In this document: piece after piece, positions 7,680 to 12,472 of the stretch | Numbering within the stretch: position 1 is the stretch's first letter | How the letters are laid out: each line of letters starts with the position of its first letter | Assembly: GCA_002372855.1 (NCBI GenBank) | Contig: DFIZ01000040.1 | Location: forward strand, 13,320-29,923 | DNA from: Bacteroidales bacterium UBA3684 | Lineage (GTDB): Bacteria; Bacteroidota; Bacteroidia; Bacteroidales; P3 | Reading direction: 5' to 3' | Length of the DNA stretch: 16,604 bases | Notes under the pieces: generated by a model | Told to the model about the DNA's origin: nothing | Database searches by the model: none | Seen by the model: only the letters and a program-made list of their open reading frames with translations | Position numbers and translations under genes: made by a program

Positions 7680-8497
7680 CACCGGGAGTGAAAGGGAGTG
7701 AAAAGGGAGTGAAAGGGAGTGAAAGGACAATAGCACTCGTGGCCGAAGAGGGAGCCTCCCTCTCCAGCGGCAGTCTCAGACTGTACTATCTACTCCCCTC
7801 TCCCTCTGGAGAGGGGTCAGGGGTGAGGCCTATGAGGCCCGTCGGCTGCATCGACCTCTACAACTACGACCCCCTCAACCGCCGCTGCGCCGTGGGCATC
7901 ATGGTCGCCTCCGAGCACCGCCGTCAGGGCCACGCCCTCGCCATGCTCCGCGCCCTCGAAACCCTCTACTCCCCCACTCAGCCACCCAGTAACTCAGTCA
8001 CTCAGCAACCCAGCCACCCAGCCACTCAGCCACTCAGTAACCCAGCCACTCAGCCACCCAGCCACTCCTCCCCCCTCCACACCCTCTACGCCGACATTGC
8101 CGCCACCAACGCCGCCTCGCTGGCCCTCTTCGCCAAAGCCGGATACACCGAGTGCGGCCACTTCCGCGACTGGCTCGCCATACCCCTCCGGCCTTCGGCC
8201 ACCTCCCCTAAATTAGGGGAGGAGCCAAAGAATGTCCCTGATCCCCAAAAAGAAAACAACCTCACCCCTCCCCCTTTCCAAGGGAAAGCCCCCGAAGGCA
8301 TCACCTCGCTCAACTCTCCCCCTTTCCAAGGGAAAGCCCCCGAAGGCATCACCTCGCTCAACTCTCCCCCTTCACAAGGGGGAGCCCCCGAAGGCATCAC
8401 CTCGCTCAACTCTCCCCCTTTCCAAGGGGGAGCCCCCGAAGGGGAAGGGGGTGTAAGATACATTGACACCATCCGCATGCAAAAAATACTACAATGA
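7661..8497 (+). CDS. GNAT-family acetyltransferase remodelled by in-frame repeats
   Basis: Core residues match the RimJ/RimL-like GNAT fold: VGCIDLYNYDPLNRRCAVGI (61-80), the acetyl-CoA loop HRRQGHA (86-92, R-x-x-G-x-A), then LHTLYADIAATNAASLALFAKAGY (139-162) with the usual N-x-A-S-x-x-LF motif, HFRDWL (167-172), and the terminal YIDTIRMQKIL (267-277). These add up to about 95 of 278 residues. Residues 10-58 are repeat-rich and lack the usual first strand and helices. Residues about 104-137 come from an 8-bp minisatellite. Residues about 176-265 come from palindromes and a 48-bp x4 repeat. All insertions keep the frame. The ATG overlaps recG by 19 bp and the stop overlaps mltG (ATGA). The missing N-terminus makes a non-functional relic plausible; the preserved frame argues some constraint or recent origin. 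The substrate is unknown. Confidence 0.72.
   Translation: MGEDFVTPGVKGSEKGVKGSERTIALVAEEGASLSSGSLRLYYLLPSPSGEGSGVRPMRPVGCIDLYNYDPLNRRCAVGIMVASEHRRQGHALAMLRALETLYSPTQPPSNSVTQQPSHPATQPLSNPATQPPSHSSPLHTLYADIAATNAASLALFAKAGYTECGHFRDWLAIPLRPSATSPKLGEEPKNVPDPQKENNLTPPPFQGKAPEGITSLNSPPFQGKAPEGITSLNSPPSQGGAPEGITSLNSPPFQGGAPEGEGGVRYIDTIRMQKILQ
7682..7723 (+). repeat. Tandem GGGAGTGAAA repeat at recG/GNAT junction
   Basis: Directly after the recG stop, GGGAGTGAAA(A) is repeated about four times. It encodes the VKGSEKGVKGSER stretch of the GNAT reading frame. The 15-mer GGAGTGAAAGGGAGT within it recurs in reverse complement inside mltG at 9032-9046. Confidence 0.85.
7747..7816. repeat. Three consecutive palindromes in the GNAT 5' region
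   Basis: Three perfect small palindromes follow one another: AGAGGGAG-C-CTCCCTCT at 7747-7763; CAGTCT-C-AGACTG at 7771-7783; and CCCCTCTCC-CTCT-GGAGAGGGG at 7795-7816. The third continues into TCAGGGGTGAGG, whose end is met again in inverted form (CCTCACCCCT) near 8260. They occupy the place where a GNAT protein would have its first strand and two helices. Confidence 0.85.
7974..8069 (+). repeat. 8-bp minisatellite (CCACTCAG-like), 12 units, in frame
   Basis: Twelve contiguous 8-bp units of the form (C/T)(C/A)AC(T/C)CAG fill 7974-8069; the last is degenerate. Because 8 is not a multiple of 3, the peptide repeats every three units (24 bp, 8 residues): PTQPPSNS, VTQQPSHP, ATQPLSNP, ATQPPSHS. 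Twelve units make 96 bp, exactly 32 codons, so the GNAT frame is kept. The insertion sits between the helix after the acetyl-CoA loop and the next strand. Confidence 0.92.
8187..8228. repeat. Palindromic element within GNAT 3' part
   Basis: CTCCGGCCTTCGGCC is followed by CCTCCCC-TAAATTA-GGGGAGG, a perfect 7-bp stem, starting soon after the conserved HFRDWL codons. The motif looks like a small mobile palindrome rather than protein-coding sequence and begins the third insertion of the gene. Confidence 0.75.
8261..8456 (+). repeat. 48-bp tandem repeat, four copies, 16 codons each
   Basis: Four copies with an exact 48-bp period (the CTTTCC/CTTCAC core at about 8274, 8322, 8370 and 8418) encode PPFQGKAPEGITSLNS-like units. 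Each copy contains a small stem (CTTTCC-AAG-GGAAAG in the first two). The fourth copy ends differently, in GAAGGGGAAGGGGG, which pairs with its own CCCCCTTTCC; it therefore looks like the complete palindromic element while the first three are partial. Being 48 bp, any number of copies keeps the frame. Confidence 0.93.
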
Positions 8498-9459
8498 AAA
8501 CCCGAACCCTCCTCCGAACCCTCCTCATCGTCGCCATCCTGGCCCTGCTCGCCATAGGTGGACTGGCCTTTACGTGCCTCAACGCCACCACCGACAACGC
8601 CGAACCCGTCCGCATCTACCTCCCCACCGGCGACAACGCCCTCGCCGCACGCGACACTCTCGTGGCCAACGGCCTCGTCGACGACGGCCCCCTCTTCAGT
8701 CTCATGGCCAATGTGTTCAAACTCGGCAACTGGCAGCCAGGCTCCTACCTCGTCGAACCCTCCACACCCCTCATCCGCCTCATCAAGCGCATCACCCGCG
8801 GCCAGCAGGACCCCCTCCGCCTCACCATCGGCAAATTCCGCACCCCACAGCAGCTCAACGAATACCTAAACACCAAGTTGATGCACAACGACTTCGACGT
8901 GTCCCTCGACAGCTTCCACCTCGTCCTCCAGGACACCTACGAATTCTACTGGACCGTCACCCCCGAGCAATTCATGCAGCGCATGGAGAAAGAATACAAC
9001 AGATTCTGGGAAGTGAAAAGGAGTGAAGAGGACTCCCTTTCACTCCGTGAAATCATAATCCTCTCCTCCATCGTCGAGGAAGAAACCAACAACAATGCCG
9101 AGAAACCGACCATAGCCAGCGTCTACCTCAACCGCCTCCGGCGCGACATGCCCCTCCAAGCCGACCCAACCGTCAAATACGCCGTCGGCGACTTCACCCT
9201 CCGCCGCATCCTCCACAAACACCTCGCCGCCGAGAGCCCCTTCAACACATACCTCCACACCGGCCTCCCCCCGGCACCCATCTGCCTCCCCTCCAAAGCC
9301 ACCATCAAAGCCGTCCTCAACGCCCCGGAAACCAACTATATCTACTTCTGCGCCAGCGACAAAATGGACGGCACCCACCGCTTCGCCGCCACCCTCGCCG
9401 AGCACCAGCGCAACGCCGCCGCCTTCCACCGCGCCCTCGACCAACGAGGGGTCAAATAG
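8494..9459 (+). CDS. mltG: Endolytic murein transglycosylase MltG
   Basis: Membrane-anchored lytic transglycosylase that cuts nascent glycan strands and so sets peptidoglycan chain length. The 321-residue protein has an N-terminal transmembrane anchor (about 7-28), a LysM-like region (RIYLPTGDNALAARDTLVANGLV from 40) and the YceG catalytic domain. The catalytic motif is SSIVEEETNN at 191-200; E195 aligns with the catalytic Glu of the E. coli enzyme. The conserved VYLNRLRRDMPLQADPTVKYA (210-230), NTYLHTGLPPAPICLPS and the final FAATLAEHQRN follow. The segment before DTYEFYW is short for the family. Residues 174-184 (VKRSEEDSLSL) are encoded by an inverted repeat and replace the usual Ala/Lys-rich helix. 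The start overlaps the GNAT stop (ATGA). A large hairpin lies just after the stop. Confidence 0.96.
   Translation: MKTRTLLRTLLIVAILALLAIGGLAFTCLNATTDNAEPVRIYLPTGDNALAARDTLVANGLVDDGPLFSLMANVFKLGNWQPGSYLVEPSTPLIRLIKRITRGQQDPLRLTIGKFRTPQQLNEYLNTKLMHNDFDVSLDSFHLVLQDTYEFYWTVTPEQFMQRMEKEYNRFWEVKRSEEDSLSLREIIILSSIVEEETNNNAEKPTIASVYLNRLRRDMPLQADPTVKYAVGDFTLRRILHKHLAAESPFNTYLHTGLPPAPICLPSKATIKAVLNAPETNYIYFCASDKMDGTHRFAATLAEHQRNAAAFHRALDQRGVK
9012..9046. repeat. Inverted repeat inside mltG
   Basis: GGAGTGAA at 9020-9027 and TTCACTCC at 9039-9046 are perfect inverse copies. The 15-mer ACTCCCTTTCACTCC (9032-9046) is the exact reverse complement of a segment of the GGGAGTGAAA array at the recG/GNAT junction. 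The repeat is in frame and about 30 bp upstream of the codons for the catalytic motif. Confidence 0.85.
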
Positions 9460-9472
9460 CCACATCTTACCG

Positions 9473-9567
9473 CCCTTCTTATATCCTTCCTATATACTTC
9501 TCATATACTTCTTATATAGGTGATATAAGAAGTATATGAGAAGTATATGAGAACGATATGAGAAGGG
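9473..9567. repeat. Long hairpin (45-bp arms) after mltG
   Basis: The arms 9473-9517 and 9523-9567 are inverse copies with four mismatches around a 5-nt loop (AGGTG); the inner 26 bp pair perfectly. Each arm is itself built of CATATACTTCT-like units repeated about three times, so the element is both tandem and inverted. It begins 13 bp after the mltG stop. It may block or terminate transcription, but no T-tract follows, so it is not a standard intrinsic terminator. Confidence 0.9.
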
Positions 9568-9590
9568 TGCTCTTTGGTGGGTGTTTAGGG

Positions 9591-9722
9591 GGGCGTAGAG
9601 TTGTAGAGTCGTAGAGGGGTAGAGTTGTAGAGGGGTAGGGGTGTAGGGTCGTAGAGTCGTAGAGTTGTAGAGGGGTAGAGTTGTAGAGGGGTAGGGGTGT
9701 GGGGTCGTAGAGTTGTAGGGGG
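9591..9722 (+). repeat. G-rich tandem array, 56-bp higher-order period
   Basis: The region is built of GTAGAGTTGTAGAGGGG-like units (short subunits GTAGAG(T/G)(T/C/G)). A higher-order repeat of 56 bp is clear: 9611-9666 and 9667-9722 agree over at least the first 47 bp with one difference. Runs of four G at 9672-9675, 9688-9691, 9694-9697 and 9701-9704 could form a G-quadruplex with one long loop. I see no gene here; reverse-strand open frames encode only low-complexity LYNSTTL-type peptide. Confidence 0.88.
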
Positions 9723-9738
9723 TGGCGATAAAAAAAAG

Positions 9739-9767
9739 TTGGAAATTGGATTTTTTTTGTATCTTTG
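9739..9767 (+). promoter_or_regulatory. Bacteroidota-type promoter of corA
   Basis: TTGG at 9739-9742 (-33 box) and TATCTTTG at 9760-9767 (-7 box, consensus TAnnTTTG) are 17 bp apart. This predicts a start near 9772 and a 5' leader of about 50 nt. It lies directly after the G-rich array. Confidence 0.8.
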
Positions 9768-9812
9768 CAAATTGAACCAATAAGTTTACTCGAATGTAGA
9801 ATCTTGATTACC

Positions 9813-9820
9813 AAGGAGGT
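9813..9820 (+). promoter_or_regulatory. Strong Shine-Dalgarno of corA
   Basis: AAGGAGGT lies 5 nt before the ATG at 9826. It is a near-perfect anti-16S match, which is uncommon among Bacteroidota genes, and it fixes the corA start. Confidence 0.75.
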
Positions 9821-9825
9821 GTTAT

Positions 9826-10755
9826 ATGATTGAAACGATACAGTACAAGTCAATCCGATGGCTTGACATCACCAATCCGAGTGAGGACGACTACAATCTG
9901 CTGTTGGATGAATACCATTTCCACCCCTTGGATATCGAGGACTGCCGCGGCACCAACCAGCGGCCGAAGATAGACGAGTATGACGACTATTATTTCCTTA
10001 TCCTCCATTTCCCCTATTTCGACAAGGGGAACAAGTTTATCCGTATCCGGGAGGTGAAAATCTTCTGGGGGCGCGATTTCATCATCACCGTGGGCAAGGC
10101 GCACTGGGTGGTGAAGAAGTTCTTCGAGGAGATTCAGGAAGACCTGCAGGAGGGCGACGAGGAGACGCAGGAGATGATGGCCTCGAGCGACCAGCTGCTC
10201 TACCACATCCTCAACCGCCTGATGCTGGAAACCAACACGTTGGTGCAGCGCGTGGGCGCCGAGGTGGACCTCATCAACTACGACATTTTCAACAAGCGCG
10301 CGCGCTCCATCATCGAGCAGATTTCCGTCACGCGGCGCAACACCATTCTGCTCAACACCACCTTCAAGCCCCAGCTGCGCGTGCTCCACATGTTCGAGAG
10401 CGGCGGCATCAAGGGCTTTGTCGACCCCGAGGTGCTGGATATGGAAGACTACTGGGGCAACATTCTGGACCAGTACCAGAAGATGTTCGACTCCATCGAG
10501 GATTTCGGCGAGTTGATCGAGGGTCTGTCGCAGACGTTCGACTCGTTGCTGACCAACCGCACCAACGACATTATGCGCGTGCTGACCTACTTCTCGACCA
10601 TCATGCTTCCGCTGACGGTGGTGGCCAGCCTCTTCGGCATGAATGTGGATTTCCCGTTCACGACGAGCACCACGGCTTTCTGGGTCATCATCGGCGTGAT
10701 GGTGCTGATGATTGTGGGCCTGATGTTTGTCTTCCGCAAGATGACGGGACGGTAG
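9826..10755 (+). CDS. corA: CorA-family divalent cation transporter
   Basis: Homopentameric inner-membrane channel for Mg2+ (some members carry Co2+, Ni2+ or Zn2+). The 309-residue protein has a long cytoplasmic funnel (1-250), mixed alpha/beta and then helical with acidic stretches (EEIQEDLQEGDEETQE, about 101-116). Two C-terminal helices follow (about 253-270 and 284-303), with the signature GMN at 271-273 between them (SLFGMNVDFPF). The usual MPEL-type outer loop is replaced by VDFPFTTSTTAFW, a variant common in the wider CorA/ZntB superfamily, so the exact ion is uncertain. A basic tail (RKMTGR) follows helix 2. The gene has its own promoter and strong ribosome binding site and appears monocistronic, ending before a bidirectional terminator. 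No Mg2+ riboswitch is evident in the short leader. Confidence 0.95.
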   Translation: MIETIQYKSIRWLDITNPSEDDYNLLLDEYHFHPLDIEDCRGTNQRPKIDEYDDYYFLILHFPYFDKGNKFIRIREVKIFWGRDFIITVGKAHWVVKKFFEEIQEDLQEGDEETQEMMASSDQLLYHILNRLMLETNTLVQRVGAEVDLINYDIFNKRARSIIEQISVTRRNTILLNTTFKPQLRVLHMFESGGIKGFVDPEVLDMEDYWGNILDQYQKMFDSIEDFGELIEGLSQTFDSLLTNRTNDIMRVLTYFSTIMLPLTVVASLFGMNVDFPFTTSTTAFWVIIGVMVLMIVGLMFVFRKMTGR

Positions 10756-10765
10756 TTTCAGTTAT

Positions 10766-10785
10766 GAGTTAAGAGTTATGAGTTA
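10766..10785 (-). repeat. 20-bp dispersed repeat, inverted copy after corA
   Basis: GAGTTAAGAGTTATGAGTTA is the exact reverse complement of the 20-mer at the coaD 3' end (5555-5574). It is embedded in a longer GTTATGAGTTAAGA tandem at 10761-10790 that starts a few bases after the corA stop. Confidence 0.9.
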
Positions 10786-10825
10786 AGAGTGGGTTCTGCT
10801 GTTGTGGAGCCGTATAGAAACAAAA

Positions 10826-10850
10826 AAAGCCACCCTCGAGGGGTGGCTTT
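10826..10850. terminator. Bidirectional intrinsic terminator, corA / exbD
   Basis: AAAGCCACCC (10826-10835) and GGGTGGCTTT (10841-10850) form a perfect 10-bp GC-rich stem with loop TCGAG. A run of seven A precedes (10822-10828) and T-rich sequence follows, so it can stop transcription from corA on the plus strand and from the exbD operon on the minus strand. Confidence 0.93.
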
Positions 10851-10881
10851 CTGTTTGTAGGGTGAGGATTGACCGTAGGGC

Positions 10882-11358
10882 TTATTTGCTTATACGGGCA
10901 CCTTTGGAGGCGTTGTAGAAGATACGGAGGGCACCGGCCTTGCGGAGTTCCTGCTTGATGTCGGTGATCAGACCCATGCGCACCTGTTTGTCGGCCTTGA
11001 TGGCGGTGGTGAGCTGGGCGCGCTCGTCTTCGCGGCGCTGCTGGCGCTCGTCTTCGACGAAAGCGATGATGTCGGACACCTCGGAAATCTGGTCGTTGAG
11101 CTGGATACGGGGTTCGGTACCGTATTTCTTCTGTTGGTCTTGTATAGGCACACCAACGTTGATGTAGCTCACGAGGCTTTTCTTGGCCAGTTTAGTCACT
11201 TCGGAACCTTGGGGAGGGATAATCTTCACGTAGAGGGAGCTCTCGCGCATGGTGGTGATGACCATGAAGAAGAACAGGAGCATGAAGATGATATCGCTCA
11301 TGGAGCCCATGTTGAGGGCGGGCGTTTCTTTAGCTTTCTTACCAGTAAAACGTGCCAT
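10882..11358 (-). CDS. exbD: Biopolymer transporter ExbD/TolR (second copy)
   Basis: Partner of ExbB in the proton-driven motor that energises TonB-dependent outer-membrane transport. The 158-residue protein has a short cytoplasmic head, one transmembrane helix (about 22-37) carrying the conserved proton-binding Asp D22 in GSMSDIIFMLLFFFMV, and a periplasmic domain. The tail has a charged stretch (VEDERQQRREDERAQL, about 101-116) and the ExbD-like ADKQVRMGLITDIKQELRKAGALRIFYNA. Its ATG overlaps the preceding exbD stop by one base (TAATG) and has an AGGAGGT ribosome binding site, so the two are coupled. It is the last gene before the bidirectional terminator. Confidence 0.93.
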   Translation of the reverse strand: MARFTGKKAKETPALNMGSMSDIIFMLLFFFMVITTMRESSLYVKIIPPQGSEVTKLAKKSLVSYINVGVPIQDQQKKYGTEPRIQLNDQISEVSDIIAFVEDERQQRREDERAQLTTAIKADKQVRMGLITDIKQELRKAGALRIFYNASKGARISK

Positions 11359-11927
11359 TATTTACCTCCTATCTTTGTGGGCTCGGCCTCGGAGATAGCC
11401 ATGGGGATGGCGGTCTCGACGGCTTTGCGTTGTGGTTCACTAAGGTCGGCATAGTGTTTGCCGAAGCGGGCGGTAGCCAGTTCGTCGCGCATTTCGGTGA
11501 TGGCGGCAGTCAGCTCGTTCTGCACTTGCAGGTACATGTCGTAGGAAGTACCGCGGTCGTTGCGGAGGGAGATGACGCCTTTGGAAACGTCGTATGTGCC
11601 GAGGAGGTCGATCTGGGTCGGGGTCTTCTCGGGCATGTGGGAGAGGTTGTTGGGGTTGCCGAGGAATTCCTTGGCACGGTCCTTCAAGTCCTCAATGCGG
11701 CCGTACTCGGTGTTGAAGAGCAAACGGTCGTCCTTGTTGACCATCACTACAAAGATATTGCGCTCGTGAACATCTGGGGCTTCTGCGTCCTCAGGCAGGG
11801 GAGGAGGCAGCTTACGTGCGATACCCATATCGGAGTTGATGTTGGAGACCATCAGGAAGAAGGCCAGCAGCAGGAACGAGATATCGGACATCGAACTTGT
11901 ATTTAATCCAGGAGTCTTGCGAGCCAT
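11358..11927 (-). CDS. exbD: Biopolymer transporter ExbD/TolR (first copy)
   Basis: The 189-residue ExbD family member has one N-terminal transmembrane helix (about 16-31) with the conserved Asp D15 in SSMSDISFLLLAFFLMV, followed by a proline-rich linker (RKLPPPLPEDAEAP) and a periplasmic domain longer than in the classical ExbD. NIFVVMVNKDDRLLFN resembles the first strand of the ExbD periplasmic fold, and VQNELTAAITEMRDELATARFG is predicted helical. It starts 3 nt after the four-helix membrane gene. Two different ExbD copies next to one ExbB are common in Bacteroidota and may form a heteromeric peg in the ExbB pore (inference). Confidence 0.92.
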   Translation of the reverse strand: MARKTPGLNTSSMSDISFLLLAFFLMVSNINSDMGIARKLPPPLPEDAEAPDVHERNIFVVMVNKDDRLLFNTEYGRIEDLKDRAKEFLGNPNNLSHMPEKTPTQIDLLGTYDVSKGVISLRNDRGTSYDMYLQVQNELTAAITEMRDELATARFGKHYADLSEPQRKAVETAIPMAISEAEPTKIGGK

Positions 11928-11930
11928 ATC

Positions 11931-12407
11931 TTATTTCTTTTTTAACGATTTTGCGATTTCGGCATAGATGATGCAGCCGGCGGCGCCGATCACGAGGATG
12001 TAGACGAGGATGCAGGCTGCGCCGATGAGTTTGGAGGTACCTTCGGTGGTACCGCTCTTCTCCATCAGGGCGGGGGTGACGTCGTCGCCCTTGGCCAGCA
12101 GGAAGGCAGCCAGGCAGGCTACGATGGCGATGCCGAGGATGATGAAGAACTTCTTCGCATAGCCGGGGACGGTTTTGAAGCGGTCGGCCAGCTTGATGCA
12201 GAGGAAGATGATGATGGCAACGATGGAGATGGCCACCAGGGCGACGAGGATCCAGTAGATGGTGTCGAAGAGACCACCTGCTTTGACGTCGGCCAGGGTC
12301 TTCACATCGCTGCCGTTGTTCATGGCAAAGACGATAGCCAGCACGAAGCACAGCAGGGCGATGCCAAGACCAACGAAAGTGATGAGTTTATCTGTTTTTT
12401 CTTTCAT
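11931..12407 (-). CDS. Four-helix membrane protein of unknown function in the Exb operon
   Basis: I do not recognise a named family. The 158-residue protein has four predicted transmembrane helices (about 9-29, 50-71, 87-104 and 127-148), a short soluble loop after helix 1 (NNGSDVKTLADVKAG), another between helices 3 and 4 (KGDDVTPALMEKSGTTEGTSK), and basic ends (MKEKTDK, KSLKKK). The positive-inside rule puts both termini in the cytoplasm. It sits between exbB and exbD, 3 nt from exbD and 64 nt from exbB, so it is probably cotranscribed and may be an accessory or assembly subunit of the ExbB/ExbD motor (inference from position only). Confidence 0.8.
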   Translation of the reverse strand: MKEKTDKLITFVGLGIALLCFVLAIVFAMNNGSDVKTLADVKAGGLFDTIYWILVALVAISIVAIIIFLCIKLADRFKTVPGYAKKFFIILGIAIVACLAAFLLAKGDDVTPALMEKSGTTEGTSKLIGAACILVYILVIGAAGCIIYAEIAKSLKKK

Positions 12408-12408
12408 G

Positions 12409-12472
12409 ATTGTTTCTCTTTTAATGTTAATGTTTAACGTTTAACCGTTTCCCGTTCAAAAGAGAAAGCAAT
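12409..12472. repeat. Intercistronic inverted repeat between exbB and the four-helix gene
   Basis: On the plus strand ATTGTTTCTCTTTT (12409-12422) and AAAAGAGAAAGCAAT (12458-12472) pair apart from one bulged base. The enclosed sequence has AATGTTAATGTTTAACGTTTAACCGTT-like short repeats (TTAACGTTTAAC). The element fills the whole gap and touches the exbB stop. A hairpin here could lower downstream expression relative to exbB, fitting the excess of ExbB over ExbD in the motor (inference). Confidence 0.65.

Noticed and set aside
7974..8456. CRISPR-like array
   Set aside because: The repeats are contiguous with no unique spacers, and no cas genes are present.
8086..8478. Reverse-strand reading of the 48-bp repeat (GAFPWKGGELSEVMPS units)
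   Set aside because: The repeat is open on both strands because its unit is 48 bp and stop-poor. Only the plus-strand frame joins GNAT motifs on both sides.
9768..9825. Mg2+ riboswitch in the corA leader
   Set aside because: The leader is only about 50 nt and shows no M-box-like structure or terminator before the start codon.
9490..9853. Reverse-strand open frames encoding LYNSTTLHPYPS-type repeats
   Set aside because: They are translations of the 56-bp tandem array, overlap each other in several frames, and have no conserved domain or promoter.
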